NCBI RefSeq assembly: GCF_000003605.2
Contig: NW_003109584.1
Span: forward strand, 66,780-78,237
DNA: 11,458 nt
Reading direction: 5' to 3'
Source of the DNA: Saccoglossus kowalevskii
Taxonomy: Eukaryota; Hemichordata; Enteropneusta; Harrimaniidae
Shown here: positions 1-7,974 of the stretch, one piece after another
Layout: the number at the start of each line of letters is the position of its first letter
Numbering within the stretch: the stretch's first letter is position 1
The notes under the pieces: model-generated
Told to the model about the DNA's origin: nothing
Seen by the model: only the letters and a program-made list of their open reading frames with translations
Databases searched by the model: none
Position numbers and translations under genes: made by a program

Positions 1-10
1 ACCCGGTAGA

Positions 11-246
11 TGTAGGCTGCAGCAAACTATGCCAATGTTGTAGCAGACTATGCCACAATTAGGTGTAGACTGCAGCAAACTATGCTAATGTTGTAGCAGA
101 CTATGCCACAATTAGGTGTAGACTGCAGCAAACTATGCCAATGTTGTAGCAGACTATGCCACAATTAGGTGTAGACTGCAGCAAACTATGCCAATGTTGT
201 AGCAGACTATGCCACAATTATGTGTAGGATGCAGAAACTATGCATA
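11..246. repeat. 53-bp tandem satellite, about 4.4 copies
   Basis: The segment beginning TGTAGRCTGCAGCAAACTAT restarts at positions 11, 64, 117, 170 and 223, an exact period of 53. The first four copies are nearly identical; the fifth decays after about 20 bases (GGATGCAGAAACTATGCATA). Each unit is itself an imperfect dimer: a first half with TGTAGACTGCAGCAAACTATGCC and a shorter second half with TGTAGCAGACTATGCCACAA, sharing TGTAG and ACTATGCCA. The array starts within 10 bases of the window edge, so its true length is unknown. The high identity suggests recent homogenisation or expansion. All copies are in direct contact with no unique spacers, so it is not a CRISPR array. Confidence 0.95.
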
Positions 247-464
247 TGACACAGTAACTGTTCAATATTTCATTTGATAGTTTAGGCTTAATTGTTTTCG
301 AAAAAATAAATTATTGAATATACTGAGTAAAATGTCATATATTCATTTTTGAATAAATATTACATAAAAAGTAATAAAAATAGGTTGAGTATGCATACTG
401 CCTAAAGGGACAGTAAAGTAAAGTAGGCCAATATTGAGTAACTAAGTAATGTACAAACATACAA

Positions 465-493
465 GCAGGCAGGCAGGCAGGCAGGCAGGCAGG
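465..493. repeat. (GCAG)7 microsatellite
   Basis: Seven perfect GCAG units run from 465 to 492, followed by one more G. The sequence around it (247-464 and 494-844) is plain AT-rich DNA. It is a slippage-prone simple repeat and probably length-polymorphic. Confidence 0.95.
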
Positions 494-844
494 GGTGATC
501 GATTACAAATCAGGTTTCTATGTCACGTTATAATGTTTGTAGTGCTTATACCTGCATGATAGACTTCAAGTGTCGATAACACCTTTTTTCAATTAATCAC
601 ACATCAAATGTGCAGTACATACCATTAGTAACTTGTCAGAAAACAACCACATGAGAGGAATTCATCATTGGTTTGAGGGAGAAATAAAACGAGACATGTC
701 TAAACGCTGGCTTAGCATTATTAAAGGGTCATACATGTATGAGCCGTAATTTTTCCAGTTTTTCCAATCTATGTATAATACAGATCCATGAATACATTTT
801 TTTTATTTGTTGTGAATGTTGTATTTGCTCTATTAGTTGATGTG
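494..844. other. AT-rich spacer, no gene seen
   Basis: No open frame with splice or coding signals. The segment TGTATTTGCTCTATTAGT (820-837), just before the MITE at 845, is repeated with one mismatch at 1470-1487, just before the second MITE-like element. A run of T lies around 797-804. Confidence 0.6.
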
Positions 845-1034
845 TATTACTGTAAAATCTGTATTAGAAGCCGCGACTTCTATTAAAATGGTAGAATGCA
901 ACAGAGAGGATACGGCTTCTATTAGAGCATCTACACTTATGAGAAATAATGAATTTTTGATTCTCAATTATTCAAAAAGTTTGGGTGCGACTTCTATTAG
1001 AGATGCGGCTTCTAATACAGATTTTACGGTAATA
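845..1034. mobile_element. MITE-like element with 28-bp terminal inverted repeats
   Basis: The left end 847-874 (TTACTGTAAAATCTGTATTA, then GAAGCCGC) is the reverse complement of the right end 1005-1032 with one mismatch (CTG against CCG). Both ends are flanked by TA (845-846 and 1033-1034), as expected for a TA target duplication of Tc1/mariner type. The element is about 186 bp and has no transposase. Inside, the motif YCGRCTTCTATTAGAG recurs: at 873-884, 913-927, 987-1002, and as CGGCTTCTAATACAG in the right end. AGAAGCCGCGACTTCT at 866-881 is a near-palindrome. A 72-codon open frame from the ATG at 840 lies almost wholly within the element and is explained by it. The inverted repeats are seen directly; assignment to a superfamily is inference. 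Confidence 0.85.
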
Positions 1035-1510
1035 AGCGTACATAAACGTACATAAATCAAAATATGCATTAAGGGTCAATAAAATCTGACACACCTCTGT
1101 CATTTACATTAAGTGCTTGCACTACATACTAATAGATCAAATGTACAGCCAGGTGACCTAACATACCGTAAAAAAATGACACATATTAAAACAAGTCTAT
1201 AGAGCCATAATTTCAACTGAAAAGAGTTTGACAGTAGGTATCTATATAACTGGGGGTCACTAACCTCAATGGTATGCAAGATAAGAACAAAGTGTACTCC
1301 ATTCTTTCATAGAGTCATTTTTATTTTCAAATCTTTTGTAAGAATACTTATCAATGATTAAATCAATATCACATGCTGTTTTATTCAACTAAAGCTTTGT
1401 TATTTCTGAAATACTATTAATATTTCTATGACCCAATGAAATAAAATAAGGTTTCTGGGATGCCATTTATGTATTTGCTCCATTAGTAGCAAATGCACTT
1501 ATCAAAATAA
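1035..1510. other. AT-rich spacer between two MITE-like elements
   Basis: No gene seen. TACCGTAAAA at 1164-1173 is an inverted copy of the right terminal motif of the preceding element (TTTTACGGTA, 1022-1031) and may be a transposon-end fragment. TGACACACCTCTGTCA near 1088-1103 recurs with one change near 2791-2806 (TGACACACCTTTGTCA). Both have TGACA and TGTCA at their ends, an imperfect palindrome. Confidence 0.6.
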
Positions 1511-1688
1511 TATACAGTAAAAGGTTTAATTATTCACTGGGTTTTAATTTTGCCTATTTTGCTGACTGGAAAATGCGCTAAATTAATATCTAAATGATAA
1601 AACCATGAATTTAAAATCAACTGAATATCCCTGAAATGCTAAATCAGCGAAATTTAAACCCAGTGAAAATTAGTCATTTTACAGTATA
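1511..1688. mobile_element. MITE-like element, about 42-bp imperfect inverted repeats
   Basis: The left arm 1511-1553 starts TATACAGTAAAAGG and carries TTCACTGGGTTTTAATTTTGC. The right arm 1647-1688, read on the minus strand, starts TATACTGTAAAATG and carries TTTCACTGGGTTTAAATTTCGC. The arms align over about 42 bp with a few substitutions and two single-base gaps. TA at 1511-1512 and 1687-1688 may be the target duplication, although TATA at both ends leaves the exact edge open. The core between the arms is AT-rich and also partly self-complementary (TTTTGCTGACTGG against CTAAATCAGCGAAAT). There is no coding capacity, so it would depend on transposase supplied elsewhere. Confidence 0.85.
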
Positions 1689-2367
1689 CATTGTATGTTA
1701 GTTATAGTCATAACAAGTCATATTTTAAAAAAACAACAACAATATACAGTACAGGCAACTGTTAGTTTAAATGCACTTTATTGGAGATGGTATGATTTTA
1801 ATAGAGCAAGCACAGTAGCAGTATGTTTGTATTATTCGTTTTTAAATGTTTTCTGTTATTTTACAGTTACGCACTGATCCAATAGAACAAACATATAGAC
1901 AAAGTCAAGGTCACTGATATCATAACTATTTAGTGAATACAAGCTATCTTAACGCTGGGTTTATGGACAGCTCAAGTGTACAGGACACAAGATAAAAACC
2001 GATAAAACACAAACAGAGGGTAAAACAGAAGTCTGGAATTTGGTAATTTAACAAAGATAAAATTTTACAGACTTTTCCCTATGAATGGTCCACTATAAAG
2101 AATGATACTATGAGAGTAGTATTATCTTCTCAATATAAAACAGAAGAACGCATCAACACTATTTTTATAGATTTTTTTAGAATCACATAAATACCCATGA
2201 GCTATATCCTGGATTGACCTCCTACAGACTTTAATAAGGTGCAGACACTAAAAAAGGAAACTTAAATGTCATCTTTTTGAATCTTTAAAGACCTGATTAG
2301 AAAATATACTGTTTTCACCATGGGTGTGTTGTCTCCAGGTGCTAGTTAAGAACACATTCTAGTGGAG
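1689..2367. other. AT-rich spacer, no gene seen
   Basis: A strong splice-acceptor look-alike ends at 1866 (TTTTCTGTTATTTTACAG), but the frame after it reaches a stop at 1915 and no donor follows. TCAAGGTCA at 1905-1913 matches the extended monomer site of NR5A/ERR-type nuclear receptors; a single 9-mer is weak evidence. Nothing else stands out. Confidence 0.55.
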
Positions 2368-2449
2368 GTGACCCCTAAAGGTCACACTTCCTGGCAATGA
2401 AGGCTTTTACATAAGACCCCCTGAATGTCACACATCCTGGTACTTCTGG
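2368..2449 (+). repeat. Two tandem copies of the ACCCC/GTCACACATCCTGG module
   Basis: Copy A (2368-2403) contains GTGACCCCTAAAGGTCACAC then TTCCTGG. Copy B (2413-2449) contains AGACCCCCTGAATGTCACAC then ATCCTGGTACTTCTGG. GTCACAC recurs at an offset of 46 bases (2381 and 2427). Both copies follow the same order: a C-run after GA, a 5-7 base spacer, GTCACAC, then WTCCTGG. Copy A also holds the inverted pair GTGACC/GGTCAC (2368-2373, 2380-2385). Three further copies lie at 5348-5394, 5496-5532 (minus) and about 6547-6598. I do not recognise the family. Confidence 0.75.
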
Positions 2450-4176
2450 GGGTATACAGCATTGATTTCGCATATCATTGTTCAATGTTTAGCCAATATA
2501 CCATAAAAAAACAACACATTTTGACCAAATTTAAATAATTTAATTGCGTTTTTGGAATCTTCAGTTACAGTGACATATTGACTGGTGATTACTGATACAA
2601 AAAGTTGGGTGGTATACACTGCACAATGTGCCTCATTAGTTGTCATGACAACAAAATGTCTCTCAAAACACAATTATGTCATTTTTGAGATTTTGCCATA
2701 CATGTATGTTCATTTCTTAGAAGAACATTTTTTGTGGCCCACTAAGAAACTACAACTACAATCATAAAAATACAAACTATTTTGACCATATTGACACACC
2801 TTTGTCATAGTATAAGTGTATGCTACTCACTCAAACTATTAATTAAATTATTGTTTTCTTGGTTGAAATAATTAAGCATTAATTTTTAAGTTAAACATGA
2901 AAGAATTGAATCATGTTTACTTAGTGGAACAACAATTCATCCATCCATGTGTTCATTCATTATTGGCAAGGTGGTGAATATTTTAAAGGCTAAAGGTGAC
3001 ATCGGAATTGTAATTTGTGTGTGTGTGATTTCTCATTCCTAGACCTAATTTCTAATTTGCATCCAGGAACGTTATTTCACTATTACAGTTTACTGACAGT
3101 ATATTCTTCTGCAGATATATAATTGCTTATGCTTACAGCCATATTGGCTTTACACCACCAGTGAAGAATCACCAAGTATTACATTGAGGCAAGGAACGTG
3201 AAAATATAATGAATAAACGTTTTCAGCCATCTTGTTTAGAAGTCGTAGAAAACAAGGTAAAATTATCACTTCAAAAAGATCGGAGATTTAATCACAACAT
3301 TATATCTCATTTCAATTTCAGTTTATATCAACAAATCTAATAGACACTGTTGATGAAATCATGTTTGTTTTTTTTGAAGAAAAACCAAATGCTAAATTTG
3401 ATTAAGTTTGTGAGGTTACGCAACTAGACTAGGGTGGTGAAAATGTGAACAACATTAACAGTGTCACAATTCATTACTTTTATTTTTGAACAACTATAAA
3501 CATTTATCATCAACAAAAATCGTTACTAAACGATTAGGAGACATTCCTATTAAAGGTCATCTGCAAAAACGCAGTAAGTTCCTGCAATTGGAAAGCAATC
3601 ACCATGGTGACATACAAGAGATGAATTCTATGGGTGCACTGCTAGCATTGATACATTAGATACCAAGTTCAAAATACAGATGTGCTAAAATGAAACATGA
3701 TATCCATCAGGGAAATGAGGCAATGATAGTAAACTACTGTAGTACATGAGGGGAAATTCAAGCTGACAGGAAACAGAAGACCGCTGATGAATTGCAATTG
3801 TTAGGAAGCTAGACAAGTTGTTATTTTTTTCAGTTTGTTGTTTGTTGAATGCCAGGTGAATGTCTACAATCGTAGCTCACATGTGTAAGTGTGATTGAAC
3901 AATAATAGAAAAATGAAGAAATAATTGAAAAATCACGAAAAAGATCCTAAGATATCACTCCCATGATGCATTTCACTAATTACAAGTATATTACTTCCAG
4001 TGTGAAAAGAAAGTTCCACTTTTATGTAATCGTTCTTTTATGCTTATGTTTATGGAGCTAATTTTTTGTATTGTTCTCTTATGTTACCCTTTTAATGCCA
4101 AAGTCAACTTTTGTTTCACAAAATGAACTCGCAGAACTTTTCCATATTTTTTTTTTTTAAATATCATCAAGCTCTG
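2450..4176. other. Long AT-rich stretch without a recognisable gene
   Basis: Open frames of about 60 codons overlap on opposite strands at 2482-2767 with no splice context or coding base pattern. A good acceptor (ATATTCTTCTGCAG, ending at 3114) is followed by two short open frames with no convincing donor. GTAAGT at 3574 follows an open frame that lacks an acceptor. TCACCATGGTGA at 3599-3610 is a perfect 12-bp palindrome. Short GT runs lie near 3018-3028. I see no RNA gene or transposon end here. Confidence 0.5.
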
Positions 4177-4198
4177 TATTTATTTATTTATTTATTTA
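4177..4198. repeat. (TATT)n microsatellite
   Basis: About five and a half units of TATT, a few bases after a T-run at 4147-4158. A simple slippage-prone repeat. Confidence 0.9.
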
Positions 4199-4740
4199 GT
4201 AAAAATTAGTCTGGGCATTTTGACCCCAGACCCAGAAAATTCTAAATCATAGTCATTTAATATTAGAACAATCCCATCACAAGTCATAGTACTTGAAGAT
4301 GAAACATGTTGTGTGTGGTAACATTTCTAGGTCAGAATTACAAATCCGGTTCATGACATAAGTGTGTCATTGTATTCCGTTTTCTAGCATTATATATGAG
4401 TACATAAATTTGTAAGTATCGGTAAGTATAAATGCACTTAACATATCATACATAGTTTGAATAAAAATATGGAACACACATACAAACTACCTAATCAATA
4501 AAATATTTGAAACAAACTGACAGAAAATGGAAGAATAAAATCTAAAATGTTGATTGCTCAATTTGTTGTCATTGTTTTTTTTTTTTTACAACATCTCAAA
4601 AAGAAAATTTAAAAGTTTTTGAAATTAGGAAACATTTATCACCATGACTTTTCTGAATTGAAATAACATTTAGTATTCGGCCTCACAATGAAAAATTTTA
4701 AAATGCCCTTAAAAGAAGACTGATACTTTCTGTTAAATCT
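4199..4740. other. AT-rich spacer, no gene seen
   Basis: Two donor-like words GTAAGTAT lie ten bases apart (4412-4419 and 4422-4429), but every upstream frame is closed by nearby stops. A T-run lies at about 4576-4587. No other structure seen. Confidence 0.55.
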
Positions 4741-4788
4741 TAGCACACTGGATTAGCATATCTAGTCAAGAAGACAAAGTTTGAATAC
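4741..4788 (+). repeat. Possible tRNA-derived SINE or decayed tRNA relic
   Basis: TAGCACACTGG at 4741-4751 matches the RNA polymerase III A-box (TRGCNNAGYGG form) at all but one position. AGTTTGAATAC at 4778-4788 matches 8 of 11 positions of the B-box GGTTCGANNCC. The order and the 26-base gap resemble a tRNA body, and TTAGCATATC after the A-box resembles a D-arm. I cannot fold a convincing acceptor stem, and there is no clear SINE tail or flanking duplication. CCCATGATGCA downstream (4814-4824) also occurs at 3960-3970. Chance similarity is quite possible. Confidence 0.2.
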
Positions 4789-4880
4789 ATAACAACTTAG
4801 TCAATTTAATTTCCCATGATGCACTGGTTCAATTCACCTACAGAGTTCTAATAATGGACTACTGAGCATGTCACTTACTG

Positions 4881-4941
4881 TACTGTAAAACTATTTATTG
4901 TCACTGGTTTTCACACAAAAAAGTGAAAATAAAAATCAGTG
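4881..4941. mobile_element. Decayed MITE fragment related to the 1511-1688 element
   Basis: TACTGTAAAA at 4881-4890 is followed by TATTTATTGTCACTGGTTTT, which parallels the left arm of the element at 1511 (terminus, AT spacer, TTCACTGGGTTTT). The arms CACTG-GTTTTCAC (4902-4914) and GTGAAAATAAAAATCAGTG (4923-4941) form an imperfect hairpin with a short loop. The outer right arm with a TTTTACAGTA end is missing, so it looks truncated or internally collapsed. The relation between the two elements is inference from order and motif content. Confidence 0.5.
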
Positions 4942-5020
4942 AATGTTGTTTTGATGACCTTTAAACTGTTTCACGATATTTTCAGGCAATTTCGTTTTTA
5001 CACGGTTTTCTAATTTCTAG

Positions 5021-5187
5021 ATTACTTTGAGAGGAAAGGTGAAAACAAGGTGGATTTTTGGAGCATAACTGACAAGTTTCACAATTTGACAAGTGATCCG
5101 GTAAATCCAGCAAGGTTAATGAATCCATCACTGACAGGGATTACAAACAATGACATCTTTGTATTTCCCAACCAGAGTAGTATCTGA
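5021..5187 (+). CDS. Weak exon candidate, unknown protein
   Basis: A good acceptor (GGTTTTCTAATTTCTAG, ending at 5020) opens onto a frame of 54 codons from 5023 to 5184, closed by TGA at 5185-5187. The first two bases (5021-5022) would complete a codon begun in an earlier exon. The translation starts YFERKGENKVDFW and ends NNDIFVFPNQSSI. It is mixed and polar rather than a run of Phe, Leu and Ile as in the T-rich chance frames nearby, and about two thirds of codons begin with a purine. It could be a terminal exon ending at the TGA, or an 80-nt internal exon ending at 5100 before GTAAAT, a modest donor. Against it, open frames of this length are expected by chance in such DNA, and I recognise no domain. 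Confidence 0.2.
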
Positions 5188-5347
5188 TATGCTCCAGTTT
5201 TTGGTACACTGCAGTAAAACACGCATCTGTTGCTATGAAAATAGTAGTATTTTGATACTAATAATAAATGTACTTTGTGAGTGCAGACACCTGAATTTGT
5301 TTATCAGACCCTCACATAGAGAACTCTGGTATAGACAACTCTGCTAT

Positions 5348-5394
5348 GTGACCTTCCTCCCTCCTTTTGAAGCTCACACATCTAGGTACTTTCC
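5348..5394 (+). repeat. Diverged module copy C
   Basis: GTGACC at 5348-5353, then a pyrimidine-rich insert, then CTCACACATCTAGGTACTTT. The second part matches copy B (GTCACACATCCTGGTACTT) with two substitutions. The spacer is longer than in copies A and B. Just upstream, AGACCCTCACATAGAGAACT followed by CTGGTAT (about 5306-5332) may be a further, more decayed relative. Confidence 0.5.
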
Positions 5395-5495
5395 AGGATA
5401 TGGATATACAGGATATACATGCTACAGAAAACTTGTCAAACTTTTGTTCTAAATAAAAAAATAACAGACTGGTCTGAAAGAAGAATTGTTGAGTT

Positions 5496-5532
5496 GCAAA
5501 ATACCAGGATGTGTGACCTGTTATGGGGTCAA
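5496..5532 (-). repeat. Module copy D, inverted
   Basis: On the minus strand this reads TTGACCCCATAACAGGTCAC then ACATCCTGGTATTTTGC, the closest match to copy B. The preceding minus-strand bases TACTTTGC resemble TCGTTTTGC before copy E (6536-6543), so the repeated unit may extend beyond the 36-nt core on that side. Opposite orientation to copies A, B, C and E argues for dispersal rather than local tandem duplication alone. Confidence 0.65.
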
Positions 5533-6341
5533 GCAAAGTACATAAGACCAAGGATTAGTTGATTAATAATGTTAAAAGTTTATTAACCATTACATGTATC
5601 TTAATATAATTACTAATTGCAACAATTGGGCTTTTCTAAGTTACATACTTAGAATAAAGTTGTCACATCTTACTCCACCTATACTGCACATTTCACCCCA
5701 TTATTTGCATGTCCTATCTTTTTAGCTACAAACGTAAAACATTATACAAACACTACATAACTTTCAATGAAAACATGTTTACAGTTACCAACAACAGCAA
5801 TAATTCCTATTGCAAAATTTAATAATTAAAAAAATTTTTAATCTCTATATAATTCGATAATATTTATTTTTTCTTCCTTTCATATGAATCTAACTCTCGA
5901 GGAAAGCAGGAATGGGGTCATGTTACCTTCCAACCACTTTCAAAGTGGTAAAACATAGTAATTACAAAGAATACTGGAACATTGAAACCTTCAATCATAA
6001 CTTCATTCCACCAACTGAGTGAGTTATTAAAAACATATCTTTCCATCTTTTATTCAGAAATTAGGTACAAAATTGGTACAAGTTTTTATTAGAAATAAAT
6101 TACAACCATATTGTTATATGGCGCTGGCAAATTGATATCATTTTTCATTAGTATATACAGTAACAAGTTCACTTTGTTTTTATAATTCTTGATATTCAAA
6201 TCAGATAACAACATTATAAGTAATATGTGAAAATCCACAAATCAATGTAATATTTTTAGCATCATAAATTTTATTGACCACTATTTTAGACAAATTACTT
6301 CTTATTAAAAATAAATTTGTGCATCAAGAAATATTGAGAAG
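5533..6341. other. AT-rich stretch, no gene seen
   Basis: No convincing open frame or transposon end. CCATAT-TGTT-ATATGG at 6106-6121 is a short perfect hairpin. Homopolymer A and T runs are frequent near 5826-5870. Confidence 0.55.
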
Positions 6342-6354
6342 TGACCTATGACCT
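6342..6354 (-). promoter_or_regulatory. Perfect DR1 nuclear-receptor element (candidate)
   Basis: The plus strand reads TGACCTATGACCT, which on the minus strand is AGGTCA-T-AGGTCA: two perfect half-sites in direct repeat with one base between. DR1 is the classic arrangement for RXR homodimers, RXR heterodimers such as PPAR, HNF4 and COUP-TF. The match is exact at all 12 fixed positions, which is unlikely by chance in a window this size. No promoter is visible beside it, so function is inference. It could also be a fragment of a repeat rich in TGACCT. Confidence 0.3.
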
Positions 6355-6409
6355 TCTGTAGAGGAATTGGGATCAGGCATGCATCAGTTCAAAAGGGACC
6401 ACTCATGAT

Positions 6410-6433
6410 TTTAGATTCAAGTTTAGATTCAAG
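6410..6433. repeat. 12-bp tandem duplication
   Basis: TTTAGATTCAAG occurs twice in direct contact. It is probably a small replication-slippage duplication. Confidence 0.85.
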
Positions 6434-6444
6434 TTTCTGCCAAA

Positions 6445-6456
6445 TTACTGTAAAAT
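6445..6456. other. Isolated MITE-end motif
   Basis: TTACTGTAAAAT is identical to the first 12 bases of the element beginning at 847. No matching inverted arm is seen within a few hundred bases, so it is either a solo end left by deletion or a chance match. Confidence 0.3.
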
Positions 6457-6546
6457 AAGAAAGAAAGGTTTGTTCAGGACCAGAAACAAAACTTTTTTTA
6501 TCCTAACTATATGAAATACACTGATATGTAATGTCGTTTTGCTATT

Positions 6547-6598
6547 GTGAACCCCCCCCCCCCCCAAAAAAAAAGATCCTACATCCTGGAACTTTCTA
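6547..6598 (+). repeat. Module copy E with C14-A9 homopolymer junction
   Basis: GTGAA is followed by fourteen C (6552-6565), nine A (6566-6574), then GATCCTACATCCTGGAACTT. Order and ending match the dispersed module (ACCCC, spacer, GTCACACATCCTGGTACTT). The C-run sits where the other copies have four or five C, so it looks like an expansion of that block by slippage. The G14 on the minus strand could form an unusual structure and is prone to sequencing length error. Confidence 0.55.
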
Positions 6599-6599
6599 G

Positions 6600-7497
6600 A
6601 GTACACATTCAACAAACGTTTTTCAATTACTTTACTCCAATAATGAAAGAATCATTAATGTTCAAAAATATTTAAACATGGAAAAAACTGACGTGAAATA
6701 TTGGAAATTATGACAGTTATAGGAGTCACAAATAAGATATATTCAGTTATCAACAAGAATGTTACTGCCTTGAAAGATGGCACTTGTTATAAATTCAAGC
6801 ATATAACTAATTACCAGCTAAGGCAGAGTGCTCTAATTACACACATTAGACAGGGGTCACTGAACATCAACTACTGATTACAGGGAAGGAAAAGATATCA
6901 TTTCTACAACGGTTCTGATAGTTCAGTTCAGTAGTCCATGTACATGTTAGAGATAACCTAGCATTCAACTAAAGACATTTCCCAAAATATCTGTATAACA
7001 ATAGACTTTAATGAATTATTTATCAGCAATTACAATGTACATTGCGACCGAGAAATAGGATGCAGTAACGTAAAGCTATGTAGGCACAAAGAATTATTTT
7101 AGTTGTTGTTTTGGCTTTCAAATTAAGTGTCCTCAGGTAACAGAAGTTTGTGCATTGTTCCAGGTATTATTAATACATAATAATAGCGCAAGGCGGTATA
7201 AAGACACATCATGTGATGGCTTGGCTAATATTATTGGGTAGCCAGATTGGTAGAAATATACAGGTATACATTATAATTATACTTTGTATCACTTATTTGC
7301 AACTGTTTTCAAGGGAGATGTTTTAGATTAATACGATACCAGTTAAAACGGCTTCACTTGTGGGACTTTCAAACATCTGTGATTATTTTATTAATTTTTT
7401 AAGACCTATATATTGTCATCTATGAAGAGTTTAATTCTAATGTAAGACCTGTAGATGGTTAATGACATGCGTGAATGTTGCTGTGACCTTAGGACCA
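6600..7497. other. AT-rich stretch, no gene seen
   Basis: No credible open frame with splice signals and no transposon arms recognised. CATCA-TG-TGATG near 7209-7220 is a short inverted repeat. GTAAGA at 7442 has closed frames upstream. Confidence 0.5.
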
Positions 7498-7539
7498 CAG
7501 TGAAATTTTGACTGCTACAAAATATTACAATATTCACTG
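7498..7539. repeat. Imperfect inverted repeat, possible MITE remnant
   Basis: CAGTGAAATTTTG (7498-7510) pairs with CAATATTCACTG (7528-7539), nearly complementary over 12-13 bases with a 17-base loop. TTCACTG is also the inner arm motif of the element at 1511-1688, which suggests but does not prove a common origin. TGCAAA-A-TTTGCA follows directly. Confidence 0.4.
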
Positions 7540-7610
7540 ACTTGCAAAATTTGCAGAAATTTATTGCCTGTAAAATTAAAGTGGCTTAATTTACCCAAAT
7601 TTAACATTTC

Positions 7611-7630
7611 TACATTGCCATAGCGATGTA
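7611..7630. other. 20-bp hairpin resembling an RFX X-box
   Basis: TACATTGCCATAGCGATGTA is symmetrical around CATA with one imperfect pair (TACATTGC against GCGATGTA). The centre TTGCCATAGCGA resembles the RFX-factor X-box (GTTGCCATGGCAAC) with a few mismatches. Function is unproven. Confidence 0.2.
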
Positions 7631-7859
7631 AATAATGAAGATACGCAACTAAAAAGTCTGTGTTCATTACACTTAAATGTCAAATGTCTAAATGCACCAA
7701 CTGACATTGAGGTGTCCTTAAAATTTTACAGGTTTTAGGTGTAATTTTGAGTCAGCCACAGCAGTAGTTATAGGAAAACATTAAGGAATTGATCGATTTA
7801 GGGAAAAAAAATACTAATAATTTTGTATTGAGTGAACAGGATGTTCACAAGGAAACAAG

Positions 7860-7872
7860 AGGTCAAGGGTCA
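7860..7872 (+). promoter_or_regulatory. Near-perfect DR1 element (candidate)
   Basis: AGGTCA-A-GGGTCA: two half-sites in direct repeat with one base between, one substitution from the ideal. It is close to the HNF4/RXR consensus AGGTCAAAGGTCA. It lies about 120 bases before the CpG-rich patch and about 430 before the everted pair at 8291. Binding and function are inference. Confidence 0.25.
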
Positions 7873-7974
7873 AATGACTGTATTTGTTCTACAAGATGCA
7901 TAGAAGTCAGATAATAACCTGACTGATTAGAAAACTGAATCGGTTTAAAATAAAGTCATCAGATTGGCAGGCAA

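Noticed and set aside
1-246. CRISPR array
   Set aside because: Tandem units touch each other with no unique spacers and the context is eukaryotic.
1695-1917. 60-codon plus-strand frame (1695-1877), and a separate short frame after a strong acceptor at 1866
   Set aside because: The first has random-like composition. The second stops at 1915 after 16 codons with no usable donor.
2482-2767. Overlapping 60-63 codon frames on opposite strands
   Set aside because: Mutual shadows without coding base pattern or splice context.
3056-3187. 43-codon open frame crossing two acceptor-like sites (3088 and 3114)
   Set aside because: Two frames are open after the second acceptor, neither with a donor; many frames of this length are expected by chance.
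3460-3579. Open frame ending at a perfect GTAAGT (3574)
   Set aside because: No pyrimidine-rich acceptor upstream, so no exon can be closed.
3599-3610. Perfect 12-bp palindrome TCACCATGGTGA as a regulatory site
   Set aside because: A lone short palindrome with only a loose likeness to an RFX X-box; too little to call.
5150-5452. 100-codon plus-strand open frame
   Set aside because: First codon positions show no purine or G bias, the frame runs through a copy of the dispersed module, and a frame of this length is not surprising in a window this size.
5312-5551. 79-codon minus-strand frame with a strong acceptor-like site (TTCTTCTTTCAG) inside
   Set aside because: It is composed largely of module copies C and D read in reverse and has no donor or coding pattern.
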